Positions 8,665-16,604 are shown, counted from the stretch's first letter. The stretch: 32,151 bases of DNA from Candidatus Zixiibacteriota bacterium (GCA_012517955.1 JAAYTW010000209.1:1-32151), one strand, 5' to 3'. Made by a program: numbers and translations. The notes: generated from the letters alone by a model not told the origin.

Positions 8665-8680
8665 ACCGGATTAGTCCGGT
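8665..8680. promoter_or_regulatory. Perfect dyad in the divergent promoter region
   Basis: ACCGGA-ttag-TCCGGT, a perfect 6-bp inverted repeat with a 4-base centre, lying between the leftward and rightward promoters of this 226-base divergent region. A second pair, ACGGC (8649-8653) and GCCGT (8684-8688), flanks it. There is no T-run, so it is not a terminator in either direction. A regulator operator or an RNA hairpin would both fit. Confidence 0.35.
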
Positions 8681-8701
8681 CAGGCCGTAAAATCGATTAC
8701 T

Positions 8702-8730
8702 TTGAGATTTATGCTTCAAGTTTTTAATCT
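8702..8730 (+). promoter_or_regulatory. Candidate promoter of the coiled-coil gene
   Basis: TTGAGA (8702-8707), 17 bases, TAATCT (8725-8730). The -35 matches 5 of 6 and the -10 is weak. The implied leader of about 60 bases contains a perfect 10-bp palindrome GTTTCGAAAC (8754-8763) running into a second GAAACG, then a strong AAGGAGG ribosome-binding site before the ATG at 8797. Confidence 0.4.
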
Positions 8731-8796
8731 TTTTCCGATAAACCTATTAGGCTGTTTCGAAACGAAACGTTATCAATTTCAAGGAGGATACCGGAT

Positions 8797-11409
8797 ATGT
8801 TCAAGTTTCGTAAAGTGAGGGGACCGGAACAAATAAACGATACATTGATTTCACTGGAGGAATCGGCCAGCCGTTTAGAAAATATCGTAGAAACCGCCCA
8901 GAAAGAAAAGTCCCGTTTGCACCTTCTTGTAGGTAACGTTTCAAATCGGATGGCCGAAATTCAACAAACAGCGGCTTCCTTTGAAAACTCGATTGAAAAA
9001 ATCGCCGAATACGAGAAAGCTCTTGACTTGGTTCAAAAAGAGATAGATTCAATAAAAAAACAGGCGGAGACAATCGCGTGTTTAAAAAGCGAAACCGACG
9101 AGTTGACCGAGCGATTCAACCGATTTGAGAAGCAATTACAGGCTGCGCAGGTCAACCTTGACAGCCTGCGGAAACCCGCCGGCGAAATTGACGCTTTAAA
9201 TGAGCGGGTTAAGCAGGCCCAAACGGAAATCGGCCCGCAAATCGACAGCTTGAGCCAGCGGCAAGCCGACTTGGTTGACCGATTCACGCAATTGGCTGAA
9301 CGGCTTGAGCAAGCGGAATCTCAATTAGGCAAATTCGCCTGCATAACGGATGAGTTCGAAAAGACGGTGGCCCAAGTCTCTCAAGAATCGGCTCGAATCA
9401 CCACCTGGATGGCGGCCAATGAAAAAATGGCGAACGAATTAGCCGAATCAAACGAAAGCCTTAATATCGTTAAACAAAAGGTCGATCAGCTTCACGAGCT
9501 GGCCGAATATGTCGATACCAAAACTCGCGCTTTGGCCAAAAATAAAGAGTTGCTTAAAAACGCTCATGCCGAATTCAGCCAAGCGAACATTTTGTTTGTC
9601 GAAATCAAGTCGACCATAAGCGAAATGAGCCGTGAATTTGATAGACTGAAAAAAGCGCAAAATAACGCCGAGGAACTGGAAAAGTGCTTAAAATCATTTG
9701 AATCGCGATTTGAGGTCGTCGAATCCAAGTCGGCCATGCTGAATCAATTGCTCGAAAATTTCGCGACTCTAAGCGATTTGGCCAAGGAACTTAAGCAACG
9801 CCAGCAATCTTTCGATAGCATCGACCAGCTCACTAAAAACCTATCACGCCATATCGAAAATGCCCGCGCGGAACTAGCCGCTTTAACGGAAGCCAGCGCC
9901 CATGTCGAGGATACAATCCGGCAGGCCGAACAGCTTCAAAATTCGACGAAATCGATAACACAGCAGACGGCCGATTTGGTTAACAACGCCCAGAAATTAC
10001 TGGAACGGCTGCCGGAAATCAATACCGTGCTTGATGAAATCGAAAATGTCCGCAAGCGGGCTCTGGCTGTCGAAAACAAACTTCTGGAAAATCTCGCGAT
10101 TGACGCCAATTTGAAAGAACAAGCATCGAACGCAAATGAAATTCGCGAAAAGGTAGCAAGTTATCATCAGGAAACGACCAGGATGATAGCGGCTCATAAA
10201 AGGGAGTTGGAGCATCTGACAATTGCCATGAACGGCCTGAAAGGCAATTTGGATTCACTTCGCGCCCGCTGGCTCGAAATGCCAGAAATATTATCCAAAT
10301 TGGCGGAAACGGAAAAACGTTGCGGTGATATCGAAAAGCGATGCGACGTCCTGGCGGAAAAGATAAGCGAAGTAGATAAATTAAATGGTTTGCTCAATCA
10401 GCATGTCGAGTCTTTCAAGAAAATCGAGACTCTCGCTTCGGGTGTACATCAAAAAGCCGCTGATATTGTCGGTTATCGCGCGGAACTGGAAAAAATAGAG
10501 ATTCAAATGACCGCGGTGAACACCGGAATCAACAACCTTCTGATGCTGGGAGAAAAAGTCGAAAAGCAGGGGATGGAATCGGTCAAGCTATTCGATAAAA
10601 TCACGGCTCTTACCGGCCAGGTCAAGGAAACTCAAAAAATATCGGAATCTATCGCCAAAGAATGCGAAAAGATGAAACGCAATCAGGAAAATCTTCGTCT
10701 TGATGCCGGTGAAGTGATGGATTTGTTCGGTAAGTTGGCCGATCAGCGGACATTCATGGAGGAAAAATCAAAGGAGCTTAATACCGCGCTTGAAAAAACT
10801 CAGGCCCAAATTGAACTCCTTAATGAATCCGGTAATAAGGCGCAATCCCGGATGGAGGCGTATCATAAAACCCTGGCTGATATAAAAAATGAAATCAAAG
10901 AAGTGACAAGGTGCCAAGACGAATTGAAATCGGGTTTTGGTCATTTGAGTAGGGAATCGGCTCAAATTGAAGCGCTTGCGGGGAGGCTGAACCAACAGCA
11001 GTCCGATTCCGCGGCCCTTAGCGAAAAACTGACCGAACTTGAGGGACGTCTTAAGGCGGCCTTGACGTTTGAAAATAGACTTGCGGCGTTTGAATCCACG
11101 CTGAATAGACAAACCAACAATCTGGATTTGGTTTTAAGTAAACTTCCCGAGATAGAAAAAATCCAGGAGAGGATCGATCAATATAGCGTTCGGCTTAACG
11201 ATATCGACGCCAAATTGGCGGGTATCACCGATACTGCTGCCGAAGTCGATCGCCTTTATCGGCAATTTTCGAAAATCAACCTTATTACTGAGGAACTTAA
11301 AGCCAGAGAACGAACTTTATCCGATGAAGAGCGATTGGTAAATAAAGCAATCAGTGCGGCCGCGCGTCTTGAGGAACTGGTCATAAAAGCCGAGCATATA
11401 GAAAAATAA
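8797..11409 (+). CDS. Very long cytoplasmic coiled-coil protein of unknown function
   Basis: 870 residues that I cannot assign to a named family. There is no signal peptide or membrane segment, so it should be cytoplasmic. Nearly the whole length is E/K/Q/A/L-rich helix with very few prolines (about six) and only two tryptophans, consistent with an extended coiled coil. A loosely repeated unit recurs: LPEINTVLDEIENVRKR near residue 405, MPEILSKLAETEKRC near 490 and LPEIEKIQERIDQYSVR near 780, each followed by a stretch of the type (L/I)xxxLxxI(x)EVD. A paired-cysteine spot KRCGDIEKRC is near residue 508. The first ~20 residues (MFKFRKVRGPEQIND) are basic and may be a separate element. AAGGAGG gives a firm start, and a hairpin terminator follows, so it is probably monocistronic. 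A scaffold, filament-like or chromosome-associated role is possible; none is shown. Confidence 0.85.
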   Translation: MFKFRKVRGPEQINDTLISLEESASRLENIVETAQKEKSRLHLLVGNVSNRMAEIQQTAASFENSIEKIAEYEKALDLVQKEIDSIKKQAETIACLKSETDELTERFNRFEKQLQAAQVNLDSLRKPAGEIDALNERVKQAQTEIGPQIDSLSQRQADLVDRFTQLAERLEQAESQLGKFACITDEFEKTVAQVSQESARITTWMAANEKMANELAESNESLNIVKQKVDQLHELAEYVDTKTRALAKNKELLKNAHAEFSQANILFVEIKSTISEMSREFDRLKKAQNNAEELEKCLKSFESRFEVVESKSAMLNQLLENFATLSDLAKELKQRQQSFDSIDQLTKNLSRHIENARAELAALTEASAHVEDTIRQAEQLQNSTKSITQQTADLVNNAQKLLERLPEINTVLDEIENVRKRALAVENKLLENLAIDANLKEQASNANEIREKVASYHQETTRMIAAHKRELEHLTIAMNGLKGNLDSLRARWLEMPEILSKLAETEKRCGDIEKRCDVLAEKISEVDKLNGLLNQHVESFKKIETLASGVHQKAADIVGYRAELEKIEIQMTAVNTGINNLLMLGEKVEKQGMESVKLFDKITALTGQVKETQKISESIAKECEKMKRNQENLRLDAGEVMDLFGKLADQRTFMEEKSKELNTALEKTQAQIELLNESGNKAQSRMEAYHKTLADIKNEIKEVTRCQDELKSGFGHLSRESAQIEALAGRLNQQQSDSAALSEKLTELEGRLKAALTFENRLAAFESTLNRQTNNLDLVLSKLPEIEKIQERIDQYSVRLNDIDAKLAGITDTAAEVDRLYRQFSKINLITEELKARERTLSDEERLVNKAISAAARLEELVIKAEHIEK

Positions 11410-11433
11410 TAACGCATAGGGGCTTGTTTATCG

Positions 11434-11461
11434 AGGTCCGAATAAAATCGGACCTTTTTTA
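11434..11461 (+). terminator. Rho-independent terminator after the coiled-coil gene
   Basis: Perfect 8-bp stem AGGTCCGA / TCGGACCT with a 6-base ATAAAA loop followed directly by a run of T, 25 bases after the stop codon. It is the clearest intrinsic terminator in the window and separates the coiled-coil gene from the PorV-like gene. Confidence 0.9.
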
Positions 11462-11511
11462 TTAGCAGTAGAGTATGTCGGTAACCGGCCGGGGAACTAC
11501 CATAATTAATA

Positions 11512-11541
11512 TTGCGTAATTAAGGATGTGGGTACTATATT
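11512..11541 (+). promoter_or_regulatory. Candidate promoter of the PorV-like gene
   Basis: TTGCGT (11512-11517), 18 bases, TATATT (11536-11541), lying after the terminator and about 33 bases before the ATG. The -10 matches 5 of 6. A GAAAGGA ribosome-binding site precedes the start. Confidence 0.42.
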
Positions 11542-11574
11542 GGGTCTCGTGAAGATAATAACCGAAAGGACGTT

Positions 11575-12501
11575 ATGAATAAACCTGGCGTTTTCGCTGT
11601 ATTTTTATTGATAACCATGAGCGTCACGGCGACTGCCGAAAAATACGCCGGGGAATTTATGTATCTTGGCGTAGGCGGGCGGCCTCTGGCGATGGGGAAC
11701 GCTTACCTGGCTGCGGATGGCGATATCTTTTCAGCTTACTATAATCCGGCAGGTTTGACTCGGATAATCGGGCATCAAGCGACATTCATGCATTCCGAAA
11801 CTTTCGGGTCGCTTCTGAATCACGATTATTTGGCTTATGCCACCGCCAAATACGATGGAGTCGCGGCTATATCGATGTACCGATTGGGAGGCGGTGGGAT
11901 ATTTGTAACGGAGGAATATAATGGCATATTCAGGGTGAAAAGCGAAGAATCTCATGCCGATTATGTATTCAGTTTCGCTTATGGCCGTAAGCATTCGACC
12001 AAATTGGATTGGGGCGCGGCCGCCAAGATTATATATCGAAAAATTATCGATGATGACGCGCAGGGGATAGGCCTTGATGCCGGTGTTCGCTATCGTATAC
12101 GCGATAATCTAACGGCGGCGGCGGTTGCTCAAGATTTGACCGGTACTATTTTGTCGTATTCGACGAGCACTAAAGAGGTGGTCAATCCAACCCTGAAATT
12201 AGGGTTGGGATATTCACGGCCGTTTGGCAATTTCAAGGCGACTCTGCTTACCGACGCCGAGATTAAGTTCGAGGGGCGCGAGCAATCGGCGCAGTTTTCG
12301 CAAAGCTGGATTTCCGGCGATACTCATCTGGGAGCGGAAATATCATACAAAGATGTTGCGGCCGTGCGGATAGGGTCGGATATAGGAAATCTGACAACCG
12401 GGGTGGGTATCAAATTTTCCCGGTTCATTCTTGATTTGGCCCTTTTAGACAATTCTGATTTGGATACGTCATATAGGGGCTCGCTGGTGGTGAGCTGGTA
12501 G
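11575..12501 (+). CDS. PorV/PorQ-family (UPF0164) outer-membrane beta-barrel protein
   Basis: 308 residues with a Sec signal peptide (hydrophobic residues about 6-20, cleavage near TATA-EK) and a typical N-terminus of the PorV/PorQ group: YLGVGGRPLAMGNAYLAADGD followed by YYNPAGL. The rest is alternating polar/hydrophobic strands with aromatic ends and closes with SYRGSLVVSW, which suits a barrel with a terminal aromatic. In T9SS bacteria PorV shuttles cargo at the outer membrane, and PorQ acts at cell-surface attachment; many paralogues have no proven role. A T9SS-sorted protein is encoded about 4 kb away, which supports the link. The start at 11575 follows GAAAGGA. It appears transcribed alone: a terminator lies before it and there is a 187-base gap after it. 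Confidence 0.82.
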   Translation: MNKPGVFAVFLLITMSVTATAEKYAGEFMYLGVGGRPLAMGNAYLAADGDIFSAYYNPAGLTRIIGHQATFMHSETFGSLLNHDYLAYATAKYDGVAAISMYRLGGGGIFVTEEYNGIFRVKSEESHADYVFSFAYGRKHSTKLDWGAAAKIIYRKIIDDDAQGIGLDAGVRYRIRDNLTAAAVAQDLTGTILSYSTSTKEVVNPTLKLGLGYSRPFGNFKATLLTDAEIKFEGREQSAQFSQSWISGDTHLGAEISYKDVAAVRIGSDIGNLTTGVGIKFSRFILDLALLDNSDLDTSYRGSLVVSW

Positions 12502-12688
12502 ATACTCAGTAAATCGGGCTAGGGACCGAAAGATAAAAAATCCTGAAACTATTTAGGTCGATGTTAACGTGGTTGCCTCGACTTTTCAAATTCATCTATA
12601 CGCAGGATTAGAAATAATATCTTTTTTCCGTTTTCATTACATTCTAAAAAGCAATTGACAATCGAGTCGCAAAATTCCAAATTAAATT
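12502..12688 (+). promoter_or_regulatory. 187-base intergenic region with a consensus -35 box
   Basis: No gene is visible. A perfect TTGACA lies at 12655-12660, but 17-18 bases later there is only CAAATT/AAATTA, so the -10 is poor. It is followed by the ATG at 12689 with no Shine-Dalgarno sequence. If this promoter is used, transcription would begin about at the start codon. Otherwise the region holds only short weak dyads. Confidence 0.3.
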
Positions 12689-13717
12689 ATGGGAAAATTT
12701 TTTTCCGTTTTGCAGGATTACAAAAAGCAAGTTGACCGATATATTTTTGAGCAGTTGCCTAAAACCCATACGATTCCTGAAATCAGCAATTTATATACGA
12801 TGATGCGGGATTATCCCAGTAGGAGCGGTAAGGGCTTAAGGCCATCGATTTTATTAATATTTTGTAAGGCTTTCGGGGGCAATCCTGAAAAAGCAATTAA
12901 TACGGCGGCGGCATTAGAATTATTCCAGAACTGGATAGTAATCCATGATGATATTGAGGATGGTTCGGAACTGCGTCGCGGCCTGCCGGCGCTTCACGTG
13001 AAATACGGGATGCCATTGGCGCTTAATGCTGGAGACGCGCTCGCGGGTAAAATGTGGGAATTTCTGAAGAACAACCGTAAAATTATCGGGGCGGAGACGA
13101 CATTGGACGTTATCGAGCAATTCTTGATTATGTACGACCAGACAACTTCCGGGCAACATGTCGAGTTATCGTGGGTGCAAAATCATCGCTGGGATCTAAC
13201 CTATGAGGATTATTTTGGGATGTGCCGCAAAAAAACCGCGTGGTACACCTGCATGACGCCTGCTTGGACGGGAGCGTTAATCGCCGGGGCTGATATAAGA
13301 TTTCGGGATATTATTTTTAAGTTTGGGATGGACCTGGGAGTGGCGTTTCAAATTCAGGACGATGTGTTGAATCTTATAGGCGATGAAAAGATATACGGCA
13401 AGGAAATCGGCGGAGATCTCTGGGAGGGCAAGCGGACTCTGATAACAATCGAGTTGATGAAACAGGCCAGCGATTCGGAGAAGGCGTTTCTTAAAGAATC
13501 ACTGGATATGCCAAGGGCTGAGAAGAAGAGTTCGGATATGGATAAGATCATGTCCATGATTGAACGATATGGCTGTATCGATAAGGCGATGGCTGTATCG
13601 ATAGAATTGGCGACTCGGGCCAAGACCGAATTTTCCCATCTTGATGGTTCTATCGATTTATCGCAGCGAGAGATAATACTCGAGCTTATTGATTTTATGA
13701 TTAACAGGAAATTCTAA
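12689..13717 (+). CDS. Polyprenyl (geranylgeranyl/farnesyl-type) diphosphate synthase
   Basis: Trans-isoprenyl diphosphate synthase that condenses isopentenyl diphosphate with an allylic diphosphate. Seen in 342 residues: SGKGLRPSILL, the first aspartate-rich motif HDDIED at residues 86-91 followed by GSELRRGLPALH, TSGQHVEL, and the second motif FQIQDDVLN at residues 220-228, where the last aspartate of the usual DDxxD is asparagine. A tryptophan (residue 82) sits five positions before the first motif, where a bulky residue usually shortens the product to the C15-C20 range; this is inference. No Shine-Dalgarno is visible. The UbiE/MenG-like gene begins 57 bases on, suggesting quinone or other prenyl-lipid synthesis. 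The second half contains a 15-base direct repeat (see findings). Confidence 0.88.
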   Translation: MGKFFSVLQDYKKQVDRYIFEQLPKTHTIPEISNLYTMMRDYPSRSGKGLRPSILLIFCKAFGGNPEKAINTAAALELFQNWIVIHDDIEDGSELRRGLPALHVKYGMPLALNAGDALAGKMWEFLKNNRKIIGAETTLDVIEQFLIMYDQTTSGQHVELSWVQNHRWDLTYEDYFGMCRKKTAWYTCMTPAWTGALIAGADIRFRDIIFKFGMDLGVAFQIQDDVLNLIGDEKIYGKEIGGDLWEGKRTLITIELMKQASDSEKAFLKESLDMPRAEKKSSDMDKIMSMIERYGCIDKAMAVSIELATRAKTEFSHLDGSIDLSQREIILELIDFMINRKF

Positions 13718-13760
13718 GCCGAACGTCGGGGTCCTCTATAAAATCCGATTAGGCACGCAA

Positions 13761-13766
13761 TATAGT
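13761..13766 (+). promoter_or_regulatory. -10-like hexamer directly before the UbiE/MenG start
   Basis: TATAGT (5 of 6) ends 8 bases before the ATG at 13775, and no Shine-Dalgarno precedes that ATG. The -35 region is poor (ATAAAA). Listed because it repeats the pattern seen at 18649 and 21980. Confidence 0.28.
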
Positions 13767-13774
13767 TCACGAAT

Positions 13775-14494
13775 ATGATAGATTCAAAAAATTCCAAGAA
13801 GGCATTCGTACGCCGGATGTTCGACGATATCAGCGATCGATATGACTTACTTAACAGGGTCATTTCATTTGGTCTGGATGGTTATTGCCGTAAAAAAGCG
13901 GCTGCCCGGCACGTAAAGGACAACCGGGTGCTCGATATTTGTTCGGGAACCGGCGATATGACGGTCGAGCTGCTGAAATTCAAGGATTTTAGGGGCATGA
14001 TAATTATGGGCGATTTTTCTATGGAGATGCATAAACTCGCCCGTCGAAAGCTGGATAATTTCGGTGACGGAAGGTATAAAGGGGCTGTTTGTTGGGTTTG
14101 TTGCGATGCTGAAAATATGCCGTTCAAGAATAACGTATTTGATGGCTTAATCAGCGGCTACTCGCTTCGTAACCTTGGAGATTTACGGGCGTTCGGGTCG
14201 GAAATCGGAAGAGTTCTCAGGCCGGGCGGGTCGGGGTCGTTAGTAGATGTGGCCCATCCTCCGAATAGAATATACGCCCAATTATTTTATTACTATTTCT
14301 ATAAACTGATTCCTTTAATGTCGCGGTTGTTTACTCGAAAGAAATACGCTTATAAATACTTACCAGTTTCATTAAGGACTTTTTTCCGGCAACCCGAAGT
14401 CTTAGAACGGCTTGTGTCGGACGGTTTGGGGGGCGGTTACGAAAATTTGCTGGCTGGGGCGGCGGCGCTATATAAACTTAAAAAAAGTGATTAG
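13775..14494 (+). CDS. ubiE: UbiE/MenG-family quinone methyltransferase
   Basis: SAM-dependent C-methyltransferase of the UbiE/MenG (COQ5) family, which methylates demethylmenaquinone or the ubiquinone precursor ring. Seen in 239 residues: VRRMFDDISDRYDLLNRV, the family's N-terminal signature; SAM motif I VLDICSGTGDMTVELL; the NVFDGLISGYSLRNLGDL stretch; PGGSG; and the late region FYYYFYKLIPLMSRLFTRKK with YKYLPVSLRTF. In the post-motif strand the common EFSKP is replaced by VDVAHPP, a modest divergence. The neighbouring prenyl synthase suggests menaquinone, consistent with an anaerobe or facultative anaerobe. The following nuclease gene overlaps its end by 8 bases. Confidence 0.87.
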   Translation: MIDSKNSKKAFVRRMFDDISDRYDLLNRVISFGLDGYCRKKAAARHVKDNRVLDICSGTGDMTVELLKFKDFRGMIIMGDFSMEMHKLARRKLDNFGDGRYKGAVCWVCCDAENMPFKNNVFDGLISGYSLRNLGDLRAFGSEIGRVLRPGGSGSLVDVAHPPNRIYAQLFYYYFYKLIPLMSRLFTRKKYAYKYLPVSLRTFFRQPEVLERLVSDGLGGGYENLLAGAAALYKLKKSD

Positions 14495-15137
14495 AAGATT
14501 AGGTCTCCAAAGCCTGTTAATAGCGACCGCAATTGCGGCCTTGGTGCCGTTTCTTTTGGGGTGCGGCCGAAATGAGCAACAACTCCCCAAGCGTGAAAAT
14601 TCGGTTGAAACCAAAGCGGCGGAAGTACTTGATGGCGATACTTTTCGGACAAATAACGGCAAAAAAGTGAGAATCGCGGGTATTGACACGCCTGAAGCAG
14701 GCGAGAAATTTCATGACGAAGCCAAAGCCTATTTATCAAGTTTGATTTTTGAAAAGGAAATTTCAATAAAACCGATACCGGCGGGGAAGGATAGATATGG
14801 GCGGACTTTGGCGGAAGTTTTCGTGGACACTACGAATGTCGGTATTGCGATGATAAAGCGAGGATATGCATATTTGTATCTGTTTGGCGATGATAGTTAT
14901 CTTAAGGGAAAATATCTTCCCTTTTTAATAGAGGCGATGAAGCAGAAAGTGGGTATTTGGGGGTTGCAGCCACCCAAGCCCGAAACCTATTATATAAGGG
15001 TCAAGGGTTCGTATCGATTTCATAGGCCGTATTGTCCGAGTTTGAAGGGGGCTAACCCTAAGAATCTTAAAAGAATAAAGACGCGTCTGGAATGTTTTGA
15101 AGAGGGGCTTTCCCCCTGTCGAAATTGCCGTCCCTAA
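14487..15137 (+). CDS. Lipoprotein thermonuclease-like protein (SNase domain plus C-terminal cysteine module)
   Basis: 216 residues from a GTG at 14487, overlapping the ubiE stop. The frame opens upstream to 14412, but that extension runs inside ubiE and does not look like a protein start. Seen: a signal peptide ending in lipobox LLGC, so the enzyme should be membrane-anchored after Lgt and LspA processing; an SNase fold with VLDGDTF, the metal aspartate and TPE in IDTPE, and DRYGRTLAEV with the active-site arginine. After the SNase domain comes FHRPYCPSLKG ... ECFEEGLSPCRNC, the histidine/cysteine pattern of Ada-like or excalibur-adjacent small metal-binding modules. It probably degrades nucleic acid outside the cytoplasm or at the membrane surface. 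The module's metal and role are inferred. Confidence 0.85.
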   Translation: MIRRLGLQSLLIATAIAALVPFLLGCGRNEQQLPKRENSVETKAAEVLDGDTFRTNNGKKVRIAGIDTPEAGEKFHDEAKAYLSSLIFEKEISIKPIPAGKDRYGRTLAEVFVDTTNVGIAMIKRGYAYLYLFGDDSYLKGKYLPFLIEAMKQKVGIWGLQPPKPETYYIRVKGSYRFHRPYCPSLKGANPKNLKRIKTRLECFEEGLSPCRNCRP

Positions 15138-15188
15138 TCTTGATTCAAGGCGAGTGTTATAATGCCGATAACAATAACGAGGTAATTT

Positions 15189-16559
15189 ATGCCATCGATA
15201 TTGGTTATCGAAGACAAGGACAGCATGCAAAAGATGCTGACGGCCACGCTCGAATCGGAAGGTTTTGATGTGGAGGCGGTCAGCGATGGGCAGGCTGGCG
15301 TTGATAAAGCTCGTGAAAAACGGTTTGATGTCATTTTGACCGATCTGAAACTGCCCAAGATGGATGGAATCCAAGTGCTCTCTGAAGTGAAAGAGATTGA
15401 CCCGGAAGCGCCGATTATCGTGATGACCGCTTATGGCACGGTCGAGACAGCCGTGCAAGCGATGCGTATGGGGGCTTTCGATTTTTTGACCAAACCATTT
15501 GATACTGACCATCTTTCGTTAATTATCAAGCGGGCCATGGAGAACCGCCGCTTAGTGGCTGAAAATTCGCTGCTTCGAGAGGAACTTGGTCGAAACCATG
15601 GATTAAACGATATAATCGGGGTTTCGGAAAAGATAAAGGAAGTATCTGAATTGGCCCGCAAAGTCGCACCATCGGAGACGACAGTATTGTTTTTGGGCGA
15701 ATCAGGAACGGGAAAAGAATTATTCGCCAGAGCGATCCATCAGCTATCGAATCGAGCGAAAGGTCCGTATGTGACAATTAATTGCGCCGCAATACCTCAC
15801 GAACTACTCGAAAATGAATTGTTTGGTTCGGAAAAGGGGGCTTATACCGGTTCGGTGGCCCGCAAAATGGGAAAATTCGAGATTGCTGACGGTGGCTCGA
15901 TTTTCTTAGACGAGATTGGGGACCTTGACGTATCCCTTCAAGCGAAACTATTGCGGGTGCTTCAGGAAAAAAACATTGAACGATTGGGAGGCAATAAAGT
16001 CATTCCCGTTGACGTCAGGGTGATTGCCGCCTCGAACGTTGATTTGAAAGAGGCGATTAATAAAAAGAAGTTTCGCGAGGATTTGTATTATCGTTTATCA
16101 GTTTTTCCGATAACTATTCCGCCTTTGAGGGAGCGGCCTGAAGATATTCCGCATCTGGCGAATTATTTTATTGAAAAATATTGCCGAGAGATGAACAAGA
16201 AACCGGCTAAATTATCGCGGGAAGCGGCTGTCATTCTCGGTAAATACCATTGGCCGGGGAACGTCAGAGAACTCGAGAACACGATAGAACGAGCGATAAT
16301 TTTATGCGGCGACGGCTCTATTCTTCCTGAACATTTAGCGATTAGAATAACCTCCGCGTCTGAAATCCGCTTAAGAGACGGAGCCGGACTTAAGGAGGTC
16401 GGCGCTTACGCGCAGGCCGAGGCCGAAAAAGGGTTAATAAAGCGGGTATTGGCCGAAACCAAAGGGAACAAGAAAAAAGCCGCGGAAATATTAAAGGTCG
16501 ATTATACGACGTTGTTTGAAAAACTGAAAAAATACGGCCTTCAAGACAAAGACAACTGA
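15189..16559 (+). CDS. NtrC-family sigma-54-dependent response regulator
   Basis: 456 residues: receiver domain 1-120 (phospho-acceptor D52 in ILTDLKLPKMDG, K102 in LTKPF), AAA+ sigma-54 activation domain about 143-380, and a Fis-type DNA-binding helix-turn-helix at the C-terminus (KGNKKKAAEILKVDYTTLFEKLKKYGL). Walker A is GESGTGKE (170-177) and Walker B IFLDEIGD (238-245). The sigma-54-contacting loop reads GAYTGS at 217-222 instead of GAFTGA. No histidine kinase gene is next to it, so the partner is unknown. The ATG at 15189 follows a GAGGT. A 51-base gap separates it from the nuclease gene. It should activate sigma-54 promoters elsewhere; I see no clear -24/-12 element in the window. Confidence 0.92.
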   Translation: MPSILVIEDKDSMQKMLTATLESEGFDVEAVSDGQAGVDKAREKRFDVILTDLKLPKMDGIQVLSEVKEIDPEAPIIVMTAYGTVETAVQAMRMGAFDFLTKPFDTDHLSLIIKRAMENRRLVAENSLLREELGRNHGLNDIIGVSEKIKEVSELARKVAPSETTVLFLGESGTGKELFARAIHQLSNRAKGPYVTINCAAIPHELLENELFGSEKGAYTGSVARKMGKFEIADGGSIFLDEIGDLDVSLQAKLLRVLQEKNIERLGGNKVIPVDVRVIAASNVDLKEAINKKKFREDLYYRLSVFPITIPPLRERPEDIPHLANYFIEKYCREMNKKPAKLSREAAVILGKYHWPGNVRELENTIERAIILCGDGSILPEHLAIRITSASEIRLRDGAGLKEVGAYAQAEAEKGLIKRVLAETKGNKKKAAEILKVDYTTLFEKLKKYGLQDKDN

Positions 16560-16604
16560 TAGTATTACTTAACGCCGAATTTTACAGCGATATATATTCA
16601 TTCA

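Noticed and set aside
8665-8680. Hairpin ACCGGA-ttag-TCCGGT as an intrinsic terminator
   Set aside because: No T-run on either side and it lies between divergent starts, so it is kept only as a regulatory dyad.
8797-11409. Repeat array (CRISPR-like or tandem DNA repeat) within the coiled-coil gene
   Set aside because: Repetition is at the level of amino-acid pattern; no regularly spaced identical DNA repeats are seen.
14412-14486. Upstream extension of the thermonuclease reading frame
   Set aside because: It lies wholly inside ubiE, has no ribosome-binding site, and would put 25 polar residues before the signal peptide. GTG at 14487 is preferred.
14925-15512. 195-codon minus-strand frame across the nuclease/regulator junction
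   Set aside because: Antisense to the nuclease C-terminus and the receiver domain, both strongly supported; rich in H/R typical of shadow frames.
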